A stretch of 64,000 bases of DNA. It comes from Alisma plantago-aquatica (lineage: Eukaryota; Streptophyta; Magnoliopsida; Alismatales; Alismataceae). The notes under the pieces were generated by a model. That model worked only from the letters and a program-made list of their open reading frames with translations, was not told where the DNA came from and did not search any database. Position 1 is the stretch's first letter, and each line of letters starts with the position of its first letter. The position numbers and the translations under genes are program-made. This document shows positions 36,461 to 47,744 of this stretch, one piece after another. The stretch spans positions 115,684,767 to 115,748,766 of the forward strand of contig OY856411.1 in NCBI GenBank assembly GCA_963693085.1, read 5' to 3'.

Positions 36461-39271
36461 TGTCATGCCCCAATCTCACATTAACCACAAACCGCAAGAT
36501 TAGGACGCAACAAGATGGGATTTACACATAAGCCAACCATTCTTCACTTTTTAAAACATATTAAAGACATTAATAGGGAAATCTGATTTATGCTATAAAA
36601 TGAAACTATACAAACTGCGGAAGCATCTTTATTAACTGATTAGCAATATAAGCAGAGTCTTCATCATATTACATTGTCCGACATAAAATAAAGCATAACA
36701 GATAATTTACATCTTTATACACATTCACTCTCGCACTCACACCTTGTCCCAAAGATCGAGGGGAATGGACTAAGAGACCTCTAACTACTAACTACGAACC
36801 TTCTATTGACTAGGCGTAAGGATGAAACGATCTTTCTGATTCCTGTTGCTGATGCTAATTTGAAAACGTTTTGAGTAGAGGTATGAGCCTACTCGCTCAG
36901 TGAATAGCATTTCACTTAGCTATCACTAAACAACTCATCAGGTTTATAAACTGAAATTAAACATAAATGCAGAACTAAGCAAGGCAGTTCTAATAACATA
37001 ACAGATTTACAGAATATAATCACATTTCCAAGCATCAACGGGTAATTCAGATAAATGAACAGTTATATAAATTTACTGTGAACCTACTTGATTATTTATT
37101 CATTTTATTATTATGCCCTAAATATATGCAGTGTACTCTGCATATAAAGATCTGTAACAAATTCATGCTACGATCCCACCGTACAAGACTTAGCGACACA
37201 CCCGGGAAGTGCTAAGTCTGACTACTCGTCCTGGTCTGCACAGGACACAGGCTCTACGGCCTCATCGCACATCCACGTGTGCTGCACAACCATGTGTGCT
37301 CTCGACTCCTCCTTAAACCTGAGTACACCGGCGGAGAGTCACAGGGTTACCTTCGCGACACAAGCACGAATGGTGTTAGATAACCGTGTTTTCTGTTGTT
37401 ATCGCAATGCCATCGTGACACAAGCATGATTGTTGTTAGACACTGCCTTTCTCTTTCCTCGTTTGTCTGTGACATAAGAACGGATGATGTTGCAACACGA
37501 GTTTCACCCCAAAGTTGCAGACCCGTCTAAGGGGTTCTACGGTGTTAGGGCATCTAGGTCTATACTTGATTAACAAATAAACATATACACAGGAAAATTC
37601 CATTCCATACATAATGTACAATCTGAACATCACAAGAAGCGCATATATATCCTTTATCGTAATTAAACATGAATCATAATCATTTATCCAGTTTCTATGT
37701 TAAACGTCTATTTTGAAGTCAGTAAATACATAGCAACTATAATACAGGAAATTGCATCATTTTCACTAAGCATATTAAGTAATTCAATTCCAAATAATCT
37801 AATATACTCTATTTTATGTACTACACAATTTAAAAGTTATATCAATTGATTCAGAAGTAATTAAGCATTTAAATTGAGTTAAATATTGATTTCTAAATGA
37901 ACTACTACTCACATTCTGGAACTCGGCCGACCACTTCTAGGAACTCGGCCGATTGGCTAGGAACTCGGCCGATTGGCTGGGAACTCGGCCGATCCAAACC
38001 CTGGTCGATTTCCTACAAAGGGAAACTCGGCCGAATCATGCCCAATTCGGCCGATCAAAACGCTAATCGTCAATTCTAATTAAGGAACTCGGCCGAATCA
38101 CTGTGTAACTCGGCCGATCGATAAATGATTCTAACTTGTAAATCTAATTGAGCTTCAATGTATTACTAAATCGAACTAATGGCTGCGGATTTGGATCCTA
38201 ACCTCGTAGTCAAGCTCGGAGCTGACCCTAGCTCGCCGTTTCATGCGCCCAATCTGTTCTTGATTTAGAACGTGCTGCACACAACAGCCGTTTTCCACGA
38301 ATAAGTTAAAAACGAACTGCTTGGTTGGGTGTCGATCGCTATTGGGGCTGCAACTCATGCCTGGACCTCAATTTCGGAGCTGTGGGAAGCTTTTCCTTGC
38401 TCAGGCGCACTCGAGGTGGCCTCCTCCTGGCCATGCACAACAGCCACAACTGCTTCTTCTTGCTACTGGTCGAAGTTTCTAGGTGCAACTGGAGCTGCGG
38501 TTGGATGCACGAATCTCACGAACGAGATCAATCGCACCTTCCTTGGTGCTTAGCTCGCCCAGAACGGCCCATGGCCGGCGCTGTGCAGCAGCCCAGCTGC
38601 TGCTTGTGCAGCCCGCCACCCAGCAGGTCAATCTGCTACAGGGTGCCGCTAAGGTTTGTGAAAGAAAGGAAGTGGAAGGGGAAGAAGAGGAAGACGGCAA
38701 GGAGGGTTGGGCGCAGCTAAACGGAGGTATAGGAACCTAAATCGGCCGCTCTTCATCCTCAATCGCAGGTCGGTCAGCTTGAACCTGGGTGCCACCGCAC
38801 AGGTCCTGTTCCATTCATCGCGTGAGGAAGAAAGCAGATAAATGAGAAAATGAAATAGAGGAAAGGGTAGCCGACCCACTTAAAACAAAAACAAATTCTG
38901 GACAAATTGCATCCAAGTCCAAAGAAACTAAAAAGGCTATAACCTTTTCCTGGAGGGTCCGTTTCAAATGATTCTTCTTGCAAACTCTCAATCACGAGAT
39001 TCTCTATCATCCCAAAGCATGAAATTATGTTAACTAGCTTGTCACAACAGGTCAAATCACTAGTTGCAACAGTGAATACTCAACTCAACTTAATTAACTA
39101 ACTAATCAACATTGATATCATTAGTCGCCTCCGGTGATTCAAACTCAACTGTTGATTCATATATTAACTTATTTTGATTATCCATGATGTTTAACAAAAT
39201 ACTTAGCACTAATCAAGGTTCTTCACGTTAATCGAGGTACTTATTAGTTAACTTAGTTATGGGTCATAACA
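36461..39271 (-). mobile_element. nested solo LTR, 2.8 kb, retrotransposon of unknown family
   Basis: Bounded by a perfect AGTGG duplication. The ends are TGTCATGCCCC on the left and GGTCATAACA on the right, so either strand gives TG...CA. I favour minus because TGTTATGACCC is a usual LTR start and because the minus strand has a pyrimidine-rich stretch (38880-38820) like a leader. A GC-rich block (about 38170-38760) gives several overlapping frames of 60-131 codons on both strands. They resemble no known protein and are likely by-products of base composition. A TCGGCCGA word array lies at 37916-38120. Confidence 0.8.
37916..38120. repeat. ACTCGGCCGA word array
   Basis: Eight copies of ACTCGGCCGA (one as ATTCGGCCGA) are spaced mostly 20-30 bp apart, with AACTCGGCCGATTGGCTGG-like context in the first units. 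The core TCGGCCGA is a perfect 8-bp palindrome. The spacer sequences between copies are not conserved beyond the first three units. Confidence 0.8.
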
Positions 39272-39276
39272 AGTGG
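39272..39276. repeat. target site duplication, right (AGTGG)
   Basis: Exact partner of 36456-36460. Confidence 0.8.
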
Positions 39277-39906
39277 GGTGAGACACACAGTCCCAGCGAG
39301 AAACATAACTCCCCGCCAAAACTACAAAACCAAAGAAAAATTAAGAAACAATAGCAGATAACTAATTAGAGGTATAACAAGAGCAGTTTTTAAAGTAAAG
39401 TTGTTCATACTATCAAGCTTACCAGCTGTACGGAAGGCATATACCCAAGTATTTCTTTATGGAACATGATTGACAAGATAAGATTTATAAGGTCTTACCA
39501 CATCTCATAATGAACGTATAAGTAACTGCATGTATAACAAGATTAACTACACAAGCAACGAATCAACCAATGTTTCATATTTTGCCTTAAGTAATAAATA
39601 CTATAAGGCTGAATTAAGTATTATTATGCCCTGAGGAACTGAGCTGTACATCTCAAATCCAACCTTCGGTTGCAAAACCCAATCTGGTGCCATATAAGGT
39701 CAATGGAAGAGTCGGACTCCATGACCTCCCACCTCGTGGTCAGTGTACGAGAACCAAAGTAGGACCGTAGTCTCATGCTTAAGTGGCATCTGTCACAGGG
39801 TCAGCTCCATAGGCTACCCTTCCTCTAGCCTTCCTTGGTACAGGTCACAACGGTAGTAAATCTGAGCCACGGGGCTGTTCACCGTGCTCTAAGCCATGAA
39901 CGCATT

Positions 39907-39911
<5 letters not shown>

Positions 39912-39995
<84 letters not shown>
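39912..39995. repeat. 84-bp TA microsatellite at an inversion junction
   Basis: Forty-two uninterrupted TA steps, the longest microsatellite here. It joins the forward part of a family A LTR to an inverted part of the same LTR. Confidence 0.9.
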
Positions 39996-39997
<2 letters not shown>

Positions 39998-41805
39998 CTT
40001 GAGTTCTAGTATCATGGGCAACACACCTCTATCATTTAAGATGAGAGGTGAGATTGTGTTCTAGTGGCTTGAGAAACACCCTCCTCTCACCATGTACTTG
40101 AAAGGTGAGCTATGTGGTGGTTGTGGACCTTGGTTGTGGTTGTACCTTGTGTTGCCAGATTGGTGATATGAAGCTTGGAAATACCTCTATCTTTTGAAAG
40201 TTGAGAGTTGAGTCATATTCTTGATCCATTTGGGTTTCGGTTATCTTGTGCTTGAGGTTGGTGGTGACCTAGTCGGGTTGCATCTTGGCCGATATGACCT
40301 TGGGGTGGTGTTTCCCGTTATGCTTCTTTGGCCTTGAGCTTTGGACATTGTGATGTGGTGTTGTGTTGGGTGTCACACCATGATAAGTACCCTTCCCGAC
40401 ACCCTTCACCTCTTTATACCCTAATGTTGTGGAATCTTGTTATTTGGTTCTGTGGTGGGCATCAACCCTTGACCCTGTCCTTGTCTGTCGGTCGATAAAT
40501 GTGGTTAGCCTTGTGATGGGTGTTATGTTTGCTTTGCTGCCTGGTTGGCTGTGTGCTTCCTGATATCCCTTGGGTGCGACGTGTCGACGCACGACATAGC
40601 CTAAGAAGCACACCCGATACCCTGTGTTACATGGCGATGCGTTGCCCGACACCCGTTGCACCACACATGCTGGATGGTGTACGATATATGTTGCACGATA
40701 CACCTTGAACGACACGCCCCTTGGGCTCAGTTGCACGATAGACCCTATTGCACGTTACACTTTGAAGTGCACAACATTGCGTTGCATGCTACATCCTAGG
40801 TGTTGTCCGTTGTGAGGTTATGCATTTGAGTGTTGGGCGATAGGGAAGAGCACCCTGCCCGATAAAACCTTTAGTGAGGGTGCCCTTCCCGATACTACCT
40901 TTTGTGAGGATAGTGGACACTTCTAGTGAGGGTCTTGTCTCTCATGGAAATCTATGCTCTAGCTCTTGTTAATGAATCATGTGGTTTTTTTATAGTAAAC
41001 CTTGACATGCTTGATGGTAATTGTGATAGTAGGTTACATCTATGTGTTTTACCAGGATAGTACTTGTGTATGTGTAATCATCTTAATGATATGAATAATG
41101 CTGAGTAAATGATAAGCATGTAAGATGCTCTGCTTAATAATATGATCAATGTCTGTGGTCATAGGTTGAGACATGAATGACAAAGCAACTAATCACAAAT
41201 GTTTCCCTATATCAATAATATGATATTTCTGTTAATCCATGATGATTGTGTATACTAACCATGCAGGTGATGCATATCCAGGGAAAGGGATATGAGGTAT
41301 ATATGATGAGTAACATTACTTTGATAGTTACTCTTGGTGATGAGATGACATATATGATGTGTTTTGGTATGAGGACCTAAGTTTGGCTGAAGTGCCTAAG
41401 TTGACGAGAATGCCTTGAGAGGCAGTGGCATTATGTGATAAAGGATTGAGATCCCATGGCAATGTGATGATCCTTGAGATGGATCTAGATGATTGGCAAG
41501 AGGCCAAGTGGTAACATGTCATGTTGGATCCTTGTGATGGATCTAGATGAGGCTAATGACAGTAATAACATGATATTGAGCTTCATGTTGTTTATTGTTT
41601 TTATAGTTTGCATGTTATATAACTTGGTTGAATCTTGCAATCTACTTAAAATATACTAATTAATCACAGTGGAACAAATCATGTAGTTTTCCCTTCCATA
41701 GATCCATCATTCTCTGGAGCTAGTGATGGAGAAACAGGTTCTCCTACGGGTTAACCCAGAGTGCATATTGTTGAATATGCGAGGTTTCTCCTAGCCTAAA
41801 CACTT
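39996..41805 (+). mobile_element. inverted part of family A LTR
   Basis: Reverse complement of about 6725-8682 of the family A solo LTR. AGCTTGAGTTCTAGTATCA at 39997 matches the complement of 8661-8680. The GAGAGGTGAGATTGTGTTCT block at 40043 matches around 8610-8640. The GGGTTAACCC block at 41749 matches around 6772. It contains TTGCACGATA words at 40560-40910. The forward piece before the TA tract covers the neighbouring, non-overlapping part, so one LTR with an inverted half is a simple explanation. Confidence 0.65.
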
Positions 41806-44748
41806 CCTTCACAAATTGGGTTGTGCACTCAATTTGCGATGAGGGTGCTGCAGAACTCATCCTCAAGCTCCATCCTCATTTCTAACTAACTGGGGTTGGT
41901 CGACCAGGAGAACCACAATGAAAGATCACAGGATCAACAAAATCTTGTTCCTCATACCTCGTTCCTTCATATCCTTTCCTTACTTTCACCCCCATATCCA
42001 CTTCAATTTGGTTCCATTCCTCCTTGCATAGCCTACAAATAGTAGTGGAGAAGTACAGGAAATTGGGAGCTCTTTCTCCTGCTCACTAGCCCTCACGTCT
42101 TCAAAAAGGGGTCTAACTGTGTCTAAGAATGAGGGCATGTAAATTCTTGTGCATAATATTGTCTCAGGACACAATGACAACATGCCATGGTGGGGAAGTC
42201 ATGACAATCACCTAGTCCATTGCCTACTATAACCACAAGGTAGGGGATGACTTGGTATATGTTGATCTCTAACCAATCCAAAGGTTCGGAACGTAGACAC
42301 ATTGCAGATCCGCGACTCCCCAACCTAAGGGTTTAACTGCTATTAAACTCGTCCCCAACTTAGTCTTGAAACACATATTTATCATAAACCTTGGTCCACA
42401 ATACTCAGATACACACTTTATTTCATGATATTCAAAACTAAATAACATCTTATAGGAACCTTCAAACTTCATGAAATTTGAACCATAGGTTCCTCAATAC
42501 CGAATACATTCCTTTCAATTATTGGTACCAAGTCTCAACTATTTGACTTATCAATTAAATACCTCAAAAGGGCATAAACTTAGGGATTTTAATCATAATA
42601 TCACCATCCAAACTTTACTAAAGAACCTATAAATCTCAAAATAATCTCAACATTCATGAATTTACTTATTTCATCAACTATTTTAGGATTCCAAAAAATT
42701 CATTCTATCACATCCTACACACCTTAAAAGAAATGTCATCCTCAAAATTAAGATAAAAGCCACCCATCATATCATACACATCTTAAAAGAAATCTCATCC
42801 TCAAAATTAGAGATTCTCTTACTCCAAGAAAAACTTAATTATATGCATATACATGTAGGATAACCTATATGTTTAGCATCTTCACAAACAAGAGCTTCAA
42901 TGACTATATTTTAACCACTCTTTAGAGGTTATAAAAGAATCTAGGGTGAACCGTCCCTTCCAGAAAAGGTTGAAACATATGCTTATAAGCTTAGGTTAGG
43001 TTAATCCATATTTCATACTTTTGGATTTTCATCCTCATTTTACCCAAGCATTAAGGATTCCATCAATACATTTATCATATTCATAAGTATTGTGTTACAA
43101 TTGACCTATTTTATCCATTTACATAATATTATTTTGTCACCATCATCTCATTGTGATGATTTTCAAATTATATATAACATCTTTATTAACCACCAACATT
43201 AATACATAAATTCAATGTTCTCATTAATATTGTCTAAATTCACCTTTTCATATAAGTTGTAAACTTATTATATATTCATCTCTATATTCACCAACCATGT
43301 TATCTCATCATTATTCATGTATATGATTAAACATGTATACATAGGAACTATTATACCATCTCTAGGATTTCCATCATGTCATATCTACAATCATATCTCA
43401 AGATTGGATCAAATTCTTATATGTATTATAGCATGGTTGAGCTAAAGAAGCTTATACAAGTTTCTCCTCGAACATATATCATATTTTTAACTAGTTTAGT
43501 TGAGGTTATCTTGACCCGTATCATGAGGGTAGTGTCATTCTCAGTCTCTCTAAGCTCACTCAATTCTATGAGTATCTCATATTCATAAAATCTATCTCCC
43601 TTGTTTGGTCTAGGGTCATTATGGTCAAACTCATTGGCATTAATAGTTAGCTTTCACAAACTATAGCCACCCAAGCACATATGAAAACATGATATTCCTT
43701 TATCTTTATAGATCTTTACCCATAAAAAAATATTTCTCAACTCTCTCTCTTATATACACCACTAGAGTCCTATGTAAAGTACCACCAACTGGATCATGAG
43801 GCTTTACAAAAGCTAACACAGTTACCTCCTCTAGGGTCTTGGGACTTTCTCTCCCTCACCTGGATGGTAGGTGCTCATATTCATGGTCACATGTTCATAA
43901 ATATACAACATCCCTCTAACTCTAGGGTTTGGTCCTCCTAAGGATATTTAGGGTTCAACAAGACTATAGGAATCATGTATAAAGCAACTCAATTCGTTCA
44001 CTCAGGAGTACTCCAGTTTAGGACAAATTATAACACATATTTCTCGTAATTCTCATACCTTGGAGTTTAGGTTCTCTGACCTTGTCCCTTTGCATATCAC
44101 TCTTTCTGGAGTTAACCGTACAACTAGTCCTAAAACTAGAGGTTCTCCTTTGCATAAGATGTTGAGGCTCTTATCAAGTCATAACCTTGTTTTAGCTTAT
44201 CTGAACTTAGAAAAGAACACATACTTGCATCATCAAAAGTGATCTCACGTCCTCAAATTTGAATTAGGTCCTCAGAGAGAAACATATATCATCACAATTC
44301 ATCTCATATCATCTATATAAGACTTATATCTTCATCTCAACTTATTCCATCTATCCATCTATCACATATTCCAATAAGGATCTAGACATCTAATCTAGAA
44401 CTACTCTCTCTTCTAGACTGGTGTCATTCACATTCACTTAGGTTGCATGACCACCTCCTACTCGTACTTATTTGGGGGCACATTTTTCTAATACTTACAT
44501 ATATAATAAAAAATTTATATAGTGTATCTTTGATAAAACAAACCTATGAGGAAATTGTCGAGGTTCAATCCAATGAGAATAAAAAACCAAATCTAAAAAA
44601 TGAGTGTCCCACACATAGTAGAGAGACTGAGTCATGCCACCTAATGAAAAGGGTGAGAACAAAGTGTAGAGTAGTGTAGCTACCCTAGACAATGAACACT
44701 ATATGTCTATGATTTCTTTTCCTTCAATGCACACCATCTTCGAATAAT
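41806..44748. other. AT-rich DNA, no gene recognised
   Basis: Several frames of 60-70 codons occur but none has a domain, and I found no other copy in the window. Two adjacent near-copies of AAAAGAAAT(G/C)TCATCCTCAA occur at 42727 and 42785. Confidence 0.45.
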
Positions 44749-46195
44749 GTAATGTCCCATATCTTCACATTATAATGACATCTTAGGACTTGCTATACAA
44801 CAAGCACTAGTCTACACCTAGTTCTCTGGCATCTAGGTGCTAACGTAGTGGCTATTTTAGATCTGGTCTCTAAAAGATGACTAACCTACCCTAAAAAATA
44901 TTCAAGTTCAAGGCTTGATTTAGTTTCGAGTTGCATAATGAGCATATGTTAGGCTTTGTTATTCTTATAACCCCATTTTTCTTAAATCATGTAATGATAT
45001 TTGTAAATATTCTTTTAAGAAATAAATGAAACCAATGGTTGATTTAATGGATTGATTTGAATGAATTTTGTGTATGATATCCTTGTATGTTTTCTTAATA
45101 GGCCTTATTGGCTATTAAGCCCAATTGAAAGAAAAAGAAAAAGAAATGGAAAACGAATCTCATTAGATAAACGAATTAATAAGAAAATAGATAAAAGAAG
45201 AATAAAAGGCTAAGGGATATTTTCTAAAATGGAATTTCGAGGTATTAAGTTTCCTTGAGGTTCAACGAACTCAGGATAATAATATAAAGGCAAGGGAAAG
45301 AGAAAATATGTGGAAAATATGAATAATTAAGTGTTAACTTGTAACTAAAGAAAAGGACTCATTTTCTTTAGATAATAATCCCCATTTTTGCAGGATGAAA
45401 GATAAATAATAAAAAAGATTCCCTTAAAATTTGACATAAAAAGGAATTACGCAATAAGAGTTATTGCTTTATCAAATTATCCTTAATAATGTGCATTATC
45501 TTGGAAATTAGGGAAAATCATTTCCTTTAGTTGAGTGTGTGTGATGATGGACGTTGGATCTTGATCCAATAGGCACTGTTGATCGATTAGTCCTAGTAGA
45601 ACTCGAGCTATGGCTGGTTACAGGGGAACTTTCCCCTTCAACTTTCTCACAAACCAGCGCATGTGCATGCTTGGAAGGTGTCCCAATGCGTTCGGGAAGA
45701 GGAGAGGAAGCTTCTCGACCCTAAGATGACAAGCTTCCATCGCATCTACAAGAAATTCCCAATTGGGCTAAAGATCAGTTGACAGTGGGCGTCAGGAACC
45801 CTAAAAGAAATCCCCCATATCCTATAAATAGACCCCTACATGATTCATCTCACCCTCACGAACCTTGGCGGCAGCTCCCTAGGTCCTCACACCCTCTCCC
45901 TCTCTCAATTGGCCAATCTACGGTGAAGGATCCCCCACGGCAACAGTGCATCGTCTTGAGAAGAAAAGGAAGGAGGATGAAGAGCAGGGACCATGGGATT
46001 GAGATTCACAATGAACCCATGCGAGATCTGACGATCCTTGAAGTAGTGCACTTACTTAACTCGTGAAGCAGGGACGATCAACGCAGAGTGTTAGATCAAG
46101 ATCCAACAGACCGACATTAGGAGAAGGGCGCATGGCTGAGTTAGTGGGTGTAGGAAACATAGAGTGTTGGATCTTCAGAACAACCATCCTACATC
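44749..46195 (+). mobile_element. probable LTR-like block with a TATA box
   Basis: Starts with TGTAATGTCCCATATC, the usual form of a gypsy LTR start. At 45829-45840 it has CCTATAAATAGACC, followed by a pyrimidine-rich leader that includes ACCCTCTCCCTCTCTC. I could not fix a TG...CA end, a duplication or a primer site, and the 95-codon frame at 45779-46066 looks like a composition effect. A decayed host promoter is an alternative. Confidence 0.35.
45829..45842 (+). promoter_or_regulatory. TATA box
   Basis: CCTATAAATAGACC is a near-perfect plant TATA box, followed 30-90 bp later by a CT-rich stretch. Confidence 0.5.
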
Positions 46196-46282
46196 CTTCA
46201 CAAACCTAATCCACCAACACCACCACAACCATCACATGTTCTCCCTCCTCCCCATGAGTAAGTGGATACAATTTCAATCTTG

Positions 46283-46879
46283 ATGAGTGACAAGGTTATA
46301 GAGGAGATCAACAAGGAAGGGAAGTAGATAGATGAAGATCATGATGAACAACTGCTGCCACAAATTCCTTGTGATGGTTCTAAGTGCACTATAAATTCTG
46401 CAGTCCTGCTAGATTTTGAGAAGATAATACATTTTCCCCCATCTTACTTTGAGATGACACCACCAAGTTCTCCCATTGCTGATCCAAGACATCCCAATGT
46501 GATATTTTTAGGATTGCAAGTGTCCAACAACATGGAAACCCCTCTCATTGATGCCTATGAAGACCCATTCCTCAAGGGAAGGAAAAACTATGCCATTCAA
46601 AGTTCGAAGGTGTTAAGATTGAATAAGGAAAACAACTCATTGCTTGCCATTTCAAGAAAAGTCCAACTTATGTTCCATAAGGGTGTTTTCACCTTCAAGA
46701 TAAAGATGAGAGGAAAGATTCCTAAGGAGTTCATCATGAATGAGAAAAAAAGTTTTGTTGATGAGGATTCTTACTTTGGGACCTATGATGATGACCCCAG
46801 AGGAGAGACAAATGAAGAAAGAAACTTCACAAAAGCACATAAATCTTGGGAGACAATGAAGCATTTGGACAATGGTTGA
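46283..46879 (+). pseudogene. unidentified ORF, about 198 codons with one in-frame stop
   Basis: From ATG at 46283 the frame reads 14 codons to a TAG at 46325. It is then open to 46879, with an internal ATG at 46454 that leaves a clean 141-codon ORF. The product would be hydrophilic and charged, with a proline-rich start (MTPPSSP), a middle rich in Lys and an acidic tail (DEDSYFGTYDDDPRGE). I see no signal peptide, membrane segment, zinc knuckle or catalytic motif, and I do not recognise the family. It directly abuts the end of a minus-strand retrotransposon gag-like frame, so it may be a retrotransposon fragment. The long open frame in AT-rich decayed DNA suggests true coding origin. Confidence 0.35.
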
Positions 46880-47600
46880 TTGATGGAGGTACAACAAGCC
46901 TGGTTGAAGGCTCTAAATTTAGCGCTAGTGGGAGACAATCAGTTGTGTGGTAATATAGTGTTTTCAATGGTGAGTGGTATGGGGGTGGTTCTTGTTGTTG
47001 ATGTTGTGGTGGTGGTTGTGAGGTGTGTTGGAATTTGTACGAAGGTTTAGGAGGTGGTGGATCATAGATAACTTGAGGGGATCCCATAGAACTATTTGCA
47101 TTGTTAGGGTTGGCTATGGTTTGGGAAAGGGATCTTCCCTCCTCACAAAGGGAAAGTGAAAGGGAAATCTCGTCTAGCCTTTACTCTAGTCGATTAATGG
47201 TTTGTCCTTGAAAGGGTACCTCTCTCTTCACTTCATCAAGGATTCTCAACCTTGCAAGAACTTCTTCTTCAAACATAAAGCTATCTCTTGGCTCACGGTC
47301 TCCTTGTGGTTCCCATGAGAAGTTTGGACCATTTCTACATTCTGAAGTGTAAGAGATTGACATGGGGCTTTGGTTGTTCTGAATGTAATAGGATTGTAGA
47401 AGTTACACATCTTCATAAAGATCCTTCATGGAGTTGGTAGAGTGATTAGAAGAACCTCCCACATGAATCTGCATGAGATATACCACATCTTCCAACATCT
47501 TCATCATGTATGGCAGTTGAGGGATTGAAGGGGCTTGTGCATCTCGGTCTACCATCTTGACTTCAAAGGATTGCTTGTCACATGCACTAGGCACAACCAA
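46827..47600 (-). pseudogene. gag-like frame of an Athila-type element, with stops
   Basis: Three open stretches (47600-47403, 47363-47181 and 47087-46827) lie in one minus-strand frame, separated by a few stops. Together they make about 258 codons starting MVVPSACDKQSFEVKMVDRD. The middle part is rich in charged heptad-like residues (EEEVLARLRILDEVKREV) and could be a coiled coil. The last part is Pro/Gln-rich (QPPPQHQQQEPPP). It begins 120 bp after an Athila-type primer site on the same strand, where gag is expected. No capsid core or zinc knuckle is readable, so the assignment rests mainly on position. Confidence 0.5.
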
Positions 47601-47720
47601 ATAAAATAAGACAAGTTAGAAAACCAAGATCCAAAAGTAGCACAAGGAATAAATAATAGCAATGGTGATGGCAGTAGGAAAAGCTAAGTTATACTAACTA
47701 GCTAGGTCGAGCACCTCTAT

Positions 47721-47737
47721 CCCCGACAACGGTGCCA
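47721..47737 (-). other. Athila-type primer-binding site
   Basis: The minus strand reads TGGCACCGTTGTCGGGG, two changes from the TGGCGCCGTTGCCGGGG primer site typical of Athila and Tat-type plant gypsy elements. It lies seven bases inside the LTR end. Confidence 0.85.
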
Positions 47738-47744
47738 GAAAGCT

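Larger units (their letters stand above)
35953..39911 (-). mobile_element. family A LTR 3' part, split by a nested solo LTR
   Basis: 35953-36460 and 39272-39911 together match 5466 to about 6612 of the family A solo LTR. They join exactly when the nested LTR and one copy of its AGTGG duplication are removed. The left end CGTGGGAGCACATCCC is a decayed form of TGTGGAAACACATCCC. Similarity ends at a TA microsatellite at 39912, after which the rest of the LTR continues in inverted orientation. Confidence 0.75.

Noticed and set aside
38325..38879. A host gene in the GC-rich block (frames up to 131 codons)
   Set aside because: Overlapping frames occur on both strands with no domain, and the whole block lies inside a solo LTR with a perfect target duplication.
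45779..46066. A 95-codon ORF downstream of a good TATA box as a short gene
   Set aside because: It is composed of Pro, Arg, His and Ser from a C-rich leader, with no domain. The context looks like an LTR promoter and leader.
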